Below, piece by piece: positions 1 to 6,790 of a stretch of 18,850 bases of DNA. The stretch is from positions 1 to 18,850 of the forward strand of contig JAEZSJ010000072.1 in assembly GCA_023443985.1 (NCBI GenBank), written 5' to 3'. The stretch is from Verrucomicrobiota bacterium (GTDB lineage Bacteria; Verrucomicrobiota; Verrucomicrobiia; Opitutales; Opitutaceae). The position numbers and the translations under genes are program-made. Every line of letters starts with the position of its first letter. Position 1 is the first letter of the stretch. The notes beneath the pieces are model-generated. The model saw only the letters and a program-made list of their open reading frames with translations. It did not search any database and was not told the origin of the DNA.

Positions 1-12
1 GCTTTTTTTGCG
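1..12 (+). terminator. T-tract of a truncated upstream terminator (5' exon of intron)
   Basis: Seven consecutive T residues (positions 3-9) followed by GCG lie immediately before the intron's first base. Class C group II introns are known to insert just behind the stem and T-run of rho-independent terminators. I infer that this is the tail of a terminator for a plus-strand gene left of the window; its stem is not visible. Confidence 0.5.
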
Positions 13-446
13 GTGCGCCCGGCAGGGCGCACCTGCTCGACAGTGAAACAACGAACCGAAAGGAACGGAGTCAGTCAGTTGACCGCCCGACAGAGGGAAG
101 GTCTAGCCGAAGGGCAACTGCGAGGCCGCGAGGCGTTCGTGGGAAGGAAGCCCAGAGCAAAGCGCTGGCCTGATGAACAAGAACCGCATAGGAGGCGTTC
201 GCAGCGGGTAAGGAGGCCGCTATCTCCGAAGCCCGAACACTGTCCGGAAGCTGCGGGCGTAGATGCGGCAGGCATAAGCGTGAAAGCAGGTGCGTCATAC
301 CCGGGGAGATCTGCCGGCATGCCCACAGGGGCAAGTGCTGTGGAGACACGGCGCGAGGTGCCGGCAGAAGTCAGCCGCGGCCATAGTAGCCCGAGCGATC
401 AGGGGCGAAGGGCCGAACCGAAACGAGACGGTGGAGTCCGCAGGGA

Positions 447-1862
447 ATGAACCGGCGTGGCGCCGCAGAAGGGAACGCGGGGAGAACGCGTTCCGCCATC
501 GCCCCCGATACCGGCCGGAACGCCGGGCGAGGGGTTGAAGGTGTGGCAAGCGCGGCATCGTCCTGTGGAGACACCACCGGGCCAGGGCAGGGACTGATTG
601 AGCGGATGATCGCGCGCGAGAACCTGAACCTCGCGTGGAAGAAAGTAAGAGCGAACAAAGGCGCACCCGGCGTGGACGGCCTCGACATCGAGGCCACCCA
701 AGACGTGCTGCGCAAAGACTGGCCGCGGATCGAAGCGCAGCTTCTGGCTGGGACGTACCGTCCCGCGCCGGTGCGACGCGTGGAGATCCCGAAGGCCAGC
801 GGCGGCACCCGCAAGCTCGGGGTGCCGACGGTAATGGATCGGTTCATCCAGCAGGCGTTGCTCCAGGTGCTCGCCGCGCTGTTCGAACCGCACTTCTCCG
901 CGCACAGCTACGGGTTCCGGCCCGGCCGCAGTGCGCACCAAGCCGTGCTCGCCGCGCGCGAGTACCAACGGCAGGGGAAGCGGTGGGTGGTGGACCTCGA
1001 CCTCGCGAGCTTCTTCGAAGAGGTCGACCACGATCTGCTGATCGCGCGAGTGAAGCGCCGGGTGAAGGATGTGCGGGTGATCCAACTCGTCCGCGCGTAT
1101 CTGAACGCCGGCGTCATGCTCGGAGGGCTGGTGCAGCCGACCGACAAGGGCACGCCGCAAGGCGGGCCGCTGTCGCCGCTGCTCTCCAACATCCTGCTCG
1201 ATGACCTCGACGGGGAACTGGAGCAGCGCGGACACGCCTTCTGTCGCTACGCCGACGACTGCAACGTCTACGTTGGCAGCCGCCGCAGTGGCACACGGGT
1301 GATGGCCGCGTTGATCGGATACCTCGAGGGAACGCTCAAGCTGAAGGTCAACCGCGCCAAGAGCGCGGTGGATCGGCCCGTCAACCGGGTCTTCCTCGGC
1401 TACAGCTTCACCTCCCAGAAGGCCGCGAAGATCCGTGTACCACAGAAGACGTGCCGCAAGATGCGCGAGAAACTCAAGGAGCTGTTCGGCAAGGGCCGCG
1501 GGCGCAACGTGGGTCGACTGATCCGGGAAGCGCTCAATCCCCTGCTGCGCGGCTGGATGAACTACTTCCGCCTCAGCGAGACCAAAGGCTTCGCCGAGGA
1601 ACTGGACGGCTGGGTACGGCGCCATTTGCGCGCCATCCTCTGGCGTCAGTGGAAGAAACCGGGCACCCGGTACCGGCGCCTGCGGGCGCTGGGACTGGAG
1701 GAATACCGGGCACGCGCCAGCGCCGGCAACGGACATGGCGCGTGGTTCAACAGTGGAGCCTCGCACCTGCACGCCGCCTTGCCCGCGAAGGCGTTTGCGA
1801 CGATGGGGCTCATCAGTCTGCTCGAAACACTTCAGACCGCCCAGGCCAGACGATCCGTTTAG
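447..1862 (+). CDS. ltrA: Group II intron-encoded reverse transcriptase/maturase
   Basis: Multifunctional protein (471 aa from this start) that helps the intron RNA fold and splice and copies it into DNA at the target. Visible reverse-transcriptase blocks, in order: an RT0/1 region with ANKGAPGVDG, YGFRPGRSAHQAV, VVDLDLASFFEEVDHD (first catalytic Asp about 183), GTPQGGPLSPLLSN, and the catalytic YADD at residues 268-271 within CRYADDCNVYV. These are followed by VNRAKSAV and FLGYSF. The maturase X/thumb domain is marked by RGWMNYFR. The protein ends soon after, with no HNH endonuclease domain, as in class C enzymes that use nascent DNA as primer. The start is uncertain: residues 1-53 are Arg/Gly-rich and unlike a conserved domain, and ATG at 606 (MIARENLN) begins where family homology begins. 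The stop lies two bases before domain V. Confidence 0.92.
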   Translation: MNRRGAAEGNAGRTRSAIAPDTGRNAGRGVEGVASAASSCGDTTGPGQGLIERMIARENLNLAWKKVRANKGAPGVDGLDIEATQDVLRKDWPRIEAQLLAGTYRPAPVRRVEIPKASGGTRKLGVPTVMDRFIQQALLQVLAALFEPHFSAHSYGFRPGRSAHQAVLAAREYQRQGKRWVVDLDLASFFEEVDHDLLIARVKRRVKDVRVIQLVRAYLNAGVMLGGLVQPTDKGTPQGGPLSPLLSNILLDDLDGELEQRGHAFCRYADDCNVYVGSRRSGTRVMAALIGYLEGTLKLKVNRAKSAVDRPVNRVFLGYSFTSQKAAKIRVPQKTCRKMREKLKELFGKGRGRNVGRLIREALNPLLRGWMNYFRLSETKGFAEELDGWVRRHLRAILWRQWKKPGTRYRRLRALGLEEYRARASAGNGHGAWFNSGASHLHAALPAKAFATMGLISLLETLQTAQARRSV

Positions 1863-1864
1863 GA

Positions 1865-1897
1865 ACCGCCGGATGCGTGAACCGCACGTCCGGTGGT
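1865..1897 (+). ncRNA. Group II intron domain V (catalytic hairpin)
   Basis: A lower stem pairs ACCGCCGGA (1865-1873) with TCCGGTGGT (1889-1897). A two-base bulge CG (1887-1888) follows, then an upper stem TGCG/CGCA with loop TGAAC. Length and the two-base bulge are as expected of domain V. The lower stem contains CGC where most classes have AGC, which is the class C form of the catalytic triad. Confidence 0.8.
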
Positions 1898-1899
1898 GT

Positions 1900-1936
1900 G
1901 AGAGCTGGGGAGGGCAATCCTCCCCGGCTACTCGAT
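1900..1936 (+). ncRNA. Group II intron domain VI with branch-point A and 3' end
   Basis: GAG-AGC (1900-1905) pairs with GCU (1927-1929) and CUC (1931-1933), leaving A1930 unpaired as the branch-point adenosine. The inner stem GGGGAGG/CCTCCCC (1907-1913 with 1919-1925) carries loop GCAAT. A1930 is the seventh base from the proposed 3' end (T1936), the usual spacing. The 3' exon would then begin GACCGG. Confidence 0.75.
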
Positions 1937-1951
1937 GACCGGTCTCCGGAC

Positions 1952-1990
1952 CGCGCCCCGCCGCTCCCCACTCCCGGGGCGGCGGTCGCG
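1952..1990 (-). terminator. GC-rich hairpin after the protease gene
   Basis: Directly behind the protease stop codon on the minus strand: CGCG pairs with CGCG (1987-1990 with 1952-1955), then CCGCCGC pairs with GCGGCGG and a short C/G stem, with one internal mismatch and a bulged A. There is no T-run after it. It could end or protect the protease mRNA; the intron's 3' end lies 15 bp beyond. Confidence 0.5.
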
Positions 1991-3637
1991 TCAACGGACC
2001 TCGCGCGACACGGACACCTGCCGGCGCAACTCCGCGACCCGGCCGTCGACCATCAACAGGTCGAGAGTTTCGTCGAGCGACGTGATCTCGGTACCCGATG
2101 GCGGCTCGGCCCGCCCCGCCGCGGGATGGCCGGTGGGCACGGCTCGTTCGTGGAGGCGATGACGGTGGCCGTACCGCCAGACCTCGCCCACGATCCCCTT
2201 GCGGCGGAACTTGTTCACCTCCGCGGGTCGCCCCGCGCGGGCTTGGACGAGTTCGCTGGACAGGCCGGTCTCGAACTGGAACGGCGAGCGCGCCCGCGCC
2301 GCAGCCGCAAGCGCCGGCGGCGGAGCGCCGGGGGCGGGCGCGACCGCTCCGTGCCACGCGAGCCCGTATTCGACGCCGGGCTGGCCCGCCACCTCGAGGA
2401 CGTAGCGCCCCGGCGGCAGTTCGGGCAGATAGAGATGCTCGACGTTATCAATTGCGGAGCGGCTCGCGGCAACGAGTGGGCCGGGCGCCGGACCCTCCCC
2501 GGCCCGGGAGAGGCGGAGGTTCAGGTCGGCCAGTGCGCAGGGGAAATCACGCCACCCGGCCTCCGGCGTCACGCGGCGGTGCCAGGTGAGCGCGACGGAG
2601 AACTGCGCGCTGCGGCCCTCGGGCACTTCGATCACGTAGCCGCCCGAGCCGGTGGTGCCGTGGTCCCAGCCGCCCGCACAGGGCGCCACGGCCGGACCTG
2701 GAATCCGACGCCCGGATACGAGGGCGCGGTAGCTGTTGGCGATGTTGAGCTCGCCAGCCCCGTAGTGCTCGTCGAGCGGTTGCGTGGGCGTGTGCACCCA
2801 ACTCGGGATCGGTTCCTTGGTAGCGCCGGCGAGCAGGAGCGCCTTCACCACCCGCGGGTCGCGCGCGGCGGCGAGCTCCGGTGCGAGCTTGGCCTTCGCG
2901 ATGAGCAGACCGGCGCTGGCGCCCACGACCGGGGTGGCGCCGCTGGTGTACGCAGCGGACACGACGAGATCGGGCTTCGTGCGGCCGGCGCCTTCGACGG
3001 CGGTGGTGCCGCTGCTGTGGGTGCCGGATGAGACGCCCACCGTGATGACGTTGTAGCCGCTGATGAAGACGAGGGGCAGCCTGGTCTCGCGCCCGTTGGG
3101 CAGCGCTTCGACGACGGTGATGCCCTTCGTGTCGACCCACCAGTCCATGCGTCGGATCAACTCGAGCGAATGCGTCTCGTCGCTCCAGTTCCACGTATGC
3201 ACCTCGAGGTCCCATTGCGGTTTCACGGGCGCAAGATCGCGTCCCACGTTGAGGATGTCGGAACAATAGGTCTCGGAGTGCACCGAGACGAGGGTCGCGA
3301 GCTCCGGAAGCAGGCCGCGGGTGGAGCCGGCGATCGTGGTGCCCACCCCGGTGGCGTGGGGCGAGAAACGCGGGGGACGGCGCCGGGCGGGCAGATAGCG
3401 GATGGTGCGGCCGGCGAGTTCGCCGGCCGGTTCGACGGCCCAGGCGTTGTTGGTGTTGGCACTGGTGAAGTCGCCGAGAAGCAGAGTGAGGTTTGACCCG
3501 GTGGGCAGATCCGGGAACTCGGCGCGGAGGGCGGTGAGGCCGACGGCGGCTCGGGAGTCGGCGCGCAGCGTCGGCGCAAGCCAGGCGAGACCGAGCCCGG
3601 CAAGGGCGAGGCCGCCGAGCGACAAGGTGGGTGGCAT
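1991..3637 (-). CDS. Secreted subtilisin-like serine protease (S8 family)
   Basis: Predicted exported peptidase of 548 aa. I chose ATG 3637 because it begins a signal peptide (MPPTLSLGGLALAGLGLA, likely cut near LRA-DS); the upstream in-frame ATG at 3733 would put 32 Pro/Arg-rich residues before it. A catalytic triad can be read: Asp56 in LTLLLGDFT (aligning with the usual V-T-V-A-V-I-D-T-G), His94 in HATGVGTTIAG (usual HGTHVAGTIAG), and Ser232 in YTSGATPVVGASAGLL (usual GTSxATPVVAG). NVITVGV and GRTKPDLV are further family hallmarks. The Gly before the catalytic Thr-Ser is replaced by Tyr, and the Asp motif is weak, so activity is likely but not certain. The C-terminal third has a beta-rich segment (LPPGRYVLEVAG) like the accessory domains of secreted proteases. 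It diverges from metG and has no Shine-Dalgarno. Confidence 0.82.
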   Translation of the reverse strand: MPPTLSLGGLALAGLGLAWLAPTLRADSRAAVGLTALRAEFPDLPTGSNLTLLLGDFTSANTNNAWAVEPAGELAGRTIRYLPARRRPPRFSPHATGVGTTIAGSTRGLLPELATLVSVHSETYCSDILNVGRDLAPVKPQWDLEVHTWNWSDETHSLELIRRMDWWVDTKGITVVEALPNGRETRLPLVFISGYNVITVGVSSGTHSSGTTAVEGAGRTKPDLVVSAAYTSGATPVVGASAGLLIAKAKLAPELAAARDPRVVKALLLAGATKEPIPSWVHTPTQPLDEHYGAGELNIANSYRALVSGRRIPGPAVAPCAGGWDHGTTGSGGYVIEVPEGRSAQFSVALTWHRRVTPEAGWRDFPCALADLNLRLSRAGEGPAPGPLVAASRSAIDNVEHLYLPELPPGRYVLEVAGQPGVEYGLAWHGAVAPAPGAPPPALAAAARARSPFQFETGLSSELVQARAGRPAEVNKFRRKGIVGEVWRYGHRHRLHERAVPTGHPAAGRAEPPSGTEITSLDETLDLLMVDGRVAELRRQVSVSREVR

Positions 3638-3693
3638 GGGAGCTGGGGGTTGCCACGGCCACCGGGGCGGGCGGTGGCGCGTGTGGGCATTGG

Positions 3694-3722
3694 TTGGACA
3701 CAATCCCGTGGCGAGGTGCAAT
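3694..3722 (+). promoter_or_regulatory. Candidate sigma-70 promoter for metG
   Basis: TTGGAC (3694-3699), a 17-base spacer, then TGCAAT (3717-3722), in the 188-bp gap between the divergent protease and metG starts. It would give a 5' leader of roughly 95 bases. The -10 element is a weak match. Confidence 0.3.
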
Positions 3723-3825
3723 CCCGCAGGCATTTGCGGGCGGCGGCCTATTCAGCCGGGGACCGCCGGACCGACATTTTTCCTTGGCCGTGGGCGCCCG
3801 GCCCGGGCACGCTGCCGCCTCTCCC

Positions 3826-5349
3826 ATGAGCAAGTTCTACATCACGACCGCCATCGACTACGTGAACGGTTCGCCGCACCTGGGCCATGCCTACGAGAAG
3901 GTGCTGACGGACGTCGTCGCCCGTTTTCGGCGGCTGATGGGCGACGATGTGTACTTCCTCACCGGCACCGACGAGCACGGCCAGAAAGTGCAGCAGAGCG
4001 CGCGCGCCAAGGGCATCGATCCGCAGAAGTTCTGCGACGACACCTCGGCGGAGTTCCAGGCGCTCTGCGCGAAGCTGGAGATCTCCAACGACGACTTCAT
4101 CCGCACCACGCAGCCGCGCCACAAGGACGTCGTCCGCCGCCTGCTCCAGCAGCTCTTCGACAAGGGCGAGATCTACAAAGCCGAATACAAGGGCTTCTAC
4201 AGCGCGCGCCAGGAACAGTTTCTCCAGGAGAAGGACCGCGGCCCCGACGGCAAATGGCCGGAGCTCTTCGGCGAGGTCGTCGAGATCACCGAGTCGAACT
4301 ACTTCTTCAAGCTCGCGGCCTACCAGCAGTGGCTGATCGACCACATCAAGAGCCACGAGGACTTCATCTTCCCGCGTTTCCGCGCCAAGCAGGTGCTCGA
4401 GTTTCTCTCGGAGCCGCTCAACGACCTGTGCATCTCGCGCCCGAAGGAGCGCCTCGAGTGGGGCATCCCGCTGCCGTTCGACGAGGGCTACGTCACCTAT
4501 GTGTGGTTCGACGCGTTGGTGAACTACTACTCGGCCGTCGCCGACAAGGGCCGCTGGCCGGCCGACATCCACGTGATCGGTAAGGACATTCTGGTGCCGC
4601 CGCATTCGGTCTACTGGCCGATCATGCTGAAGGCCTGCGGCCTCGAGACCCCGAAGTCGCTGCTCGTGCACGGCTGGTGGTCGATCAACGGCTCGAAGAT
4701 GTCGAAGAGCACGGGCAACTTCATCGACGCCGCCGCTTTCGCCGACCAGCACGGCGCCGACGCGCTGCGCTACTTCCTCATCCGCGAGATGAGCGTGGGT
4801 CAGGACAGCGACTTTTCGATGGCCCAGTTCAATTCGCGCTACAACGCGGAGCTGGCCAACAACCTCGGCAACCTCGTCAACCGCACGCTCAACATGACCA
4901 ACCGCTTCGCCGGCGGCATCGTGCCCGCGGCGGCCGGTGCGGACGATGCGGAGCGCGAACTGCAGGCGCTGTGGGAGAAGACTCGCGACGAGGTGTTGAA
5001 GCTGAACTCGGAGTTCGCCTTCCACATGGCGCTCGAGCGCACCTTCACGTTCATCACCGCGACCAACGCCTACATCGAGAAGCGCGCCCCGTGGAAGCTC
5101 GGCAAATCCACCGCCGAGGCCGACAAGGCGATGCTGGTCACCTCGCTCGCGACGATGGCCGAGGCGCTCCGCCTTTCCGCCGCGCTGCTGCAGCCCGTGA
5201 TGCCCGGCACCGCCGCCAAGATCGACGCACTCCTCGGCCACAAGGCCGAAGGCACTTGGCAGACTCAGCTCGTCTGGGGCGCCGGCCTCACCGGCAAGAA
5301 ACTCGGCGAAGCCGCCATCCTCTTCCCGAAGCCGCAGGCGACGGCGTAG
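3826..5349 (+). CDS. metG: Methionyl-tRNA synthetase
   Basis: Cytosolic class I aminoacyl-tRNA synthetase that charges tRNA-Met (507 aa). The Rossmann-fold active site begins at the start of the protein with YITTAIDYVNGSPHLGHAYE; the HIGH motif is HLGH at residues 18-21. KMSKS is at 291-295 within SINGSKMSKSTGNF. The connective-peptide region (KGFYSARQEQFL) has none of the four Cys that bind zinc in the E. coli type, so this is the zinc-free short type. There is no C-terminal EMAP-like tRNA-binding domain. The helical anticodon-binding domain occupies about residues 370-500. ATG 3826 is chosen because the family homology starts there; the in-frame extension back to 3631 is low complexity. The leader before it is C/T-rich with no Shine-Dalgarno. 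Confidence 0.97.
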   Translation: MSKFYITTAIDYVNGSPHLGHAYEKVLTDVVARFRRLMGDDVYFLTGTDEHGQKVQQSARAKGIDPQKFCDDTSAEFQALCAKLEISNDDFIRTTQPRHKDVVRRLLQQLFDKGEIYKAEYKGFYSARQEQFLQEKDRGPDGKWPELFGEVVEITESNYFFKLAAYQQWLIDHIKSHEDFIFPRFRAKQVLEFLSEPLNDLCISRPKERLEWGIPLPFDEGYVTYVWFDALVNYYSAVADKGRWPADIHVIGKDILVPPHSVYWPIMLKACGLETPKSLLVHGWWSINGSKMSKSTGNFIDAAAFADQHGADALRYFLIREMSVGQDSDFSMAQFNSRYNAELANNLGNLVNRTLNMTNRFAGGIVPAAAGADDAERELQALWEKTRDEVLKLNSEFAFHMALERTFTFITATNAYIEKRAPWKLGKSTAEADKAMLVTSLATMAEALRLSAALLQPVMPGTAAKIDALLGHKAEGTWQTQLVWGAGLTGKKLGEAAILFPKPQATA

Positions 5350-5357
5350 CGGGTACG

Positions 5358-5378
5358 CGCGGTCAGCGAGCGACCGTG
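5358..5378 (+). terminator. Possible weak hairpin after metG
   Basis: CGCGGTC (5358-5364) pairs with GACCGTG (5372-5378) including one G-T pair, loop AGCGAGC, nine bases beyond the metG stop. No T-run follows. Confidence 0.3.
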
Positions 5379-5418
5379 GGCGGCGGCGCGGTGCGGGAGA
5401 TCCGGCTCCGCGGCTGCG

Positions 5419-5796
5419 TCACAGCGCGTGCGCGGTATGTGGCGCGAAGTCGCCGGATGCTTCGACCCAGCCGCGCGACCGGAGCACGGCAACCAGCAGG
5501 TCGGCTGCGCTCTCGGTGGTGAACCGATCCATGTTGAGCACGAGATCGTACGCACCGTCATCGTCGATATCCGCTTCGAAGAACGACCGCACGTAATCCC
5601 TCCGCACGTGGTCCACTCGACGGCCGCAGGCGAGCGCCTGGTGGGGCGTCAGACCGAGCAGACGCGCGATTCGTTTTGCGCGGCTCTCGGCGCTCCCAAC
5701 CAACCGGATGTGGAGCCCGCGGGCGGGCTCGCCGGGGACGGAGGCGACCTGTCCACCGGTCAGCAGGAACAGTTGATCGCGGTGCTCGACGAGCAT
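5419..5796 (-). pseudogene. C-terminal remnant of a cytidylate-kinase-like protein
   Basis: The reading frame codes for a recognisable C-terminal half of the cytidylate-kinase-like family (Pfam Cytidylate_kin2 type). It has GLHIRLVGSAESRAKRI, a helical stretch with RRVDHVRRDYVRSFFEAD, and the diagnostic YDLVLNMDRFTTESAADLL, ending with PHTAHAL. The N-terminal half with the nucleotide-binding P-loop and the SRQ-type motif is missing: no such sequence occurs upstream in any minus frame. ATG 5796 is the nearest in-frame start, giving 125 aa, but homology looks convincing only up to about 5750. Base composition by codon position is coding-like on this strand up to about 5740-5760 and switches to the plus strand beyond. 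I read it as a gene broken by a deletion or rearrangement. A short expressed protein without catalytic ability is the alternative. Confidence 0.6.
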
Positions 5797-6078
5797 ACTG
5801 TGGTCGACGAGCAGTCGTTCGCCCCGCCGGGCATCCCGGGCAGCGGCAGCGTCTTCAACCGCAACTCGACGACCGAGGAGGCCGAGGAGTTTTTCGCGAC
5901 CAAAGCTGTCAGCGATGCCGAGGTGATCGACCGGGTTTCCGGATTTCTGACGCCGACCCAGGTCGAAGCTGTGCGCCGCCAGCAGCAGGACGAGACGGAT
6001 CGCCTGCGGCTGACTGCCTTGCGGATCGATCGCGTGCGCGAGGCGCAGGCGGCATCCGCGGCCGCCAGCGGGAACTGA
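5710..6078 (+). pseudogene. C-terminal part of an unidentified plus-strand protein, probable remnant
   Basis: From about 5755 to the stop at 6076-6078 this frame has a very strong G/C preference at the third codon position, so it was selected as protein. The sequence is helical and charged: LSTGQQEQLIAVLDEH, TTEEAEEFFATKAVSDAEV, then FLTPTQVEAVRRQQQDETDR and an Ala-rich tail. The 'LTPTQ...' helix resembles the ends of verrucomicrobial hypothetical proteins that finish with a Gln/Glu-rich helix; I cannot name a function. The only start in the credible part is GTG 5710, which falls inside the antisense of the kinase remnant. No signal peptide or N-terminal domain is present, so the 5' part seems lost. 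A genuine small gene starting at this GTG cannot be excluded. A terminator-like hairpin follows. Confidence 0.5.
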
Positions 6079-6091
6079 GCGGGCCGCGGGG

Positions 6092-6120
6092 CGCCCGTCG
6101 GCATCACTCGACGGGCGTTT
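6092..6120 (+). terminator. Rho-independent-like terminator of the plus-strand remnant
   Basis: A perfect 9-bp inverted repeat CGCCCGTCG (6092-6100) / CGACGGGCG (6109-6117) with loop GCATCACT, followed by TTT on the plus strand. It lies 13 bp after the plus-strand stop at 6078. It overlaps the last codons and stop codon (6104-6106) of the convergent response-regulator gene. Confidence 0.65.
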
Positions 6121-6790
6121 CGAAACGGTAGCCGATGTCGCGCACGGTCTGGATGAACTCCGGAGCGCGAGGATCGCGCTCGATCTTCGCCCGCAGCGTG
6201 GTGACACAACGGTCGACGCTGCGATCGGTCACGATCACGTCGCCGCCCCAGACGCCGTCGAGGATCGTGTTGCGCGTGAGCGCCCGGCCGGCGCGCGCGA
6301 GGAAGAACTCGAGCAACTTGAACTCCTTGCCCGTGAGCTCGATCTCGGTGGCGCCGCGGAACAGTTTGTGGGCCGCGGCATCCAGCCGGTATTCGCCGAA
6401 GGTGCGGCTCTCGCTGGCCGACCCCTGGCGGCGCAACGCCGTCTTCACGCGTGCCAGCAGTTCGCGGATACCGAACGGCTTCGTGACGTAGTCGTCGGCG
6501 CCGAGTTCGAGGCCGCGCACGATGTCGTCCTCCTGTCCCTTGGCGGTGAGCATGATGATCGGCATCGCCAGCCGGCTCGCACGTGCGGTGCGGCAGATCT
6601 CGTAGCCGCTCACGTGCGGCAACATGAGGTCGAGCAGCACGAGTTCGGGTGGATCCTCCAGCAGTGTCTCCAGTCCGCGGCGTCCGTCGGCGGCGGTACG
6701 CACGGCGTAGCCGGCGATGGTGAAGTTGTCCTTCAATCCGCGGAGCAAGGCGGGATCGTCCTCGATGATCAGGATTCGGGGCGCACTCAT
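6104..6790 (-). CDS. OmpR/PhoB-family response regulator
   Basis: Cytoplasmic transcription factor of 228 aa, partner of the histidine kinase just upstream. The receiver domain (about residues 5-118) shows the acidic pocket E10-D11-D12, phospho-acceptor D54 in LVLLDLMLP, T82 in MLTAKG and K104 in DDYVTKPFG. The C-terminal winged-helix domain (about 130-225) has LTGKEFKLLEFFLAR, RSVDRCVTTLRAKIE and the closing VRDIGYRFE, typical of OmpR-type DNA binding. Its ATG overlaps the kinase stop (ATGA), so the two are translationally coupled. The sequence before the start is C/T-rich without a Shine-Dalgarno, consistent with dependence on the upstream gene. It is close to PhoB/PhoP-like regulators, but no phosphate genes are in the window, so I give no symbol. 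Its 3' end lies inside a hairpin serving the opposite strand. Confidence 0.95.
   Translation of the reverse strand: MSAPRILIIEDDPALLRGLKDNFTIAGYAVRTAADGRRGLETLLEDPPELVLLDLMLPHVSGYEICRTARASRLAMPIIMLTAKGQEDDIVRGLELGADDYVTKPFGIRELLARVKTALRRQGSASESRTFGEYRLDAAAHKLFRGATEIELTGKEFKLLEFFLARAGRALTRNTILDGVWGGDVIVTDRSVDRCVTTLRAKIERDPRAPEFIQTVRDIGYRFETPVE

Larger units (their letters stand above)
13..1936 (+). mobile_element. Group II intron, class C (IIC) type, apparently full length
   Basis: A self-splicing retroelement of about 1.92 kb. The 5' end is GTGCGCCCGGCAGGG, matching the GUGYG consensus and close to the start I recall for the Oceanobacillus IIC intron (GUGUGCCCGGCAUGGG). The first 20 bases can fold as an 8-bp hairpin (13-20 with 25-32, loop GGCA). 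Positions 33-446 carry no credible gene and should hold RNA domains I-III and the start of IV. The maturase ORF lies in domain IV and stops at 1862. Domain V follows at about 1865-1897 and domain VI at 1900-1933 with a bulged A, and the element ends in GAT at 1936. The absence of an endonuclease domain in the protein and the preceding T-tract both fit class C. No internal break is evident, so it may be active. Exact borders are inferred from consensus. Confidence 0.88.

Noticed and set aside
13..450. 145-codon frame at the intron's 5' end
   Set aside because: It runs through structured RNA domains I-III; it has no homology and a basic, low-complexity translation.
399..2357. Long open minus-strand frame (652 codons) across the intron
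   Set aside because: It is antisense to the reverse transcriptase and intron RNA, is Arg/Pro/Gly-rich with no domain, and mirrors the codon bias of the RT.
3748..5241. Minus-strand frame of 497 codons
   Set aside because: Antisense to metG, which is certain.
5428..5709. N-terminal half of the plus-strand 216-codon frame
   Set aside because: Antisense to the kinase remnant, and third-position bias here belongs to the minus strand.
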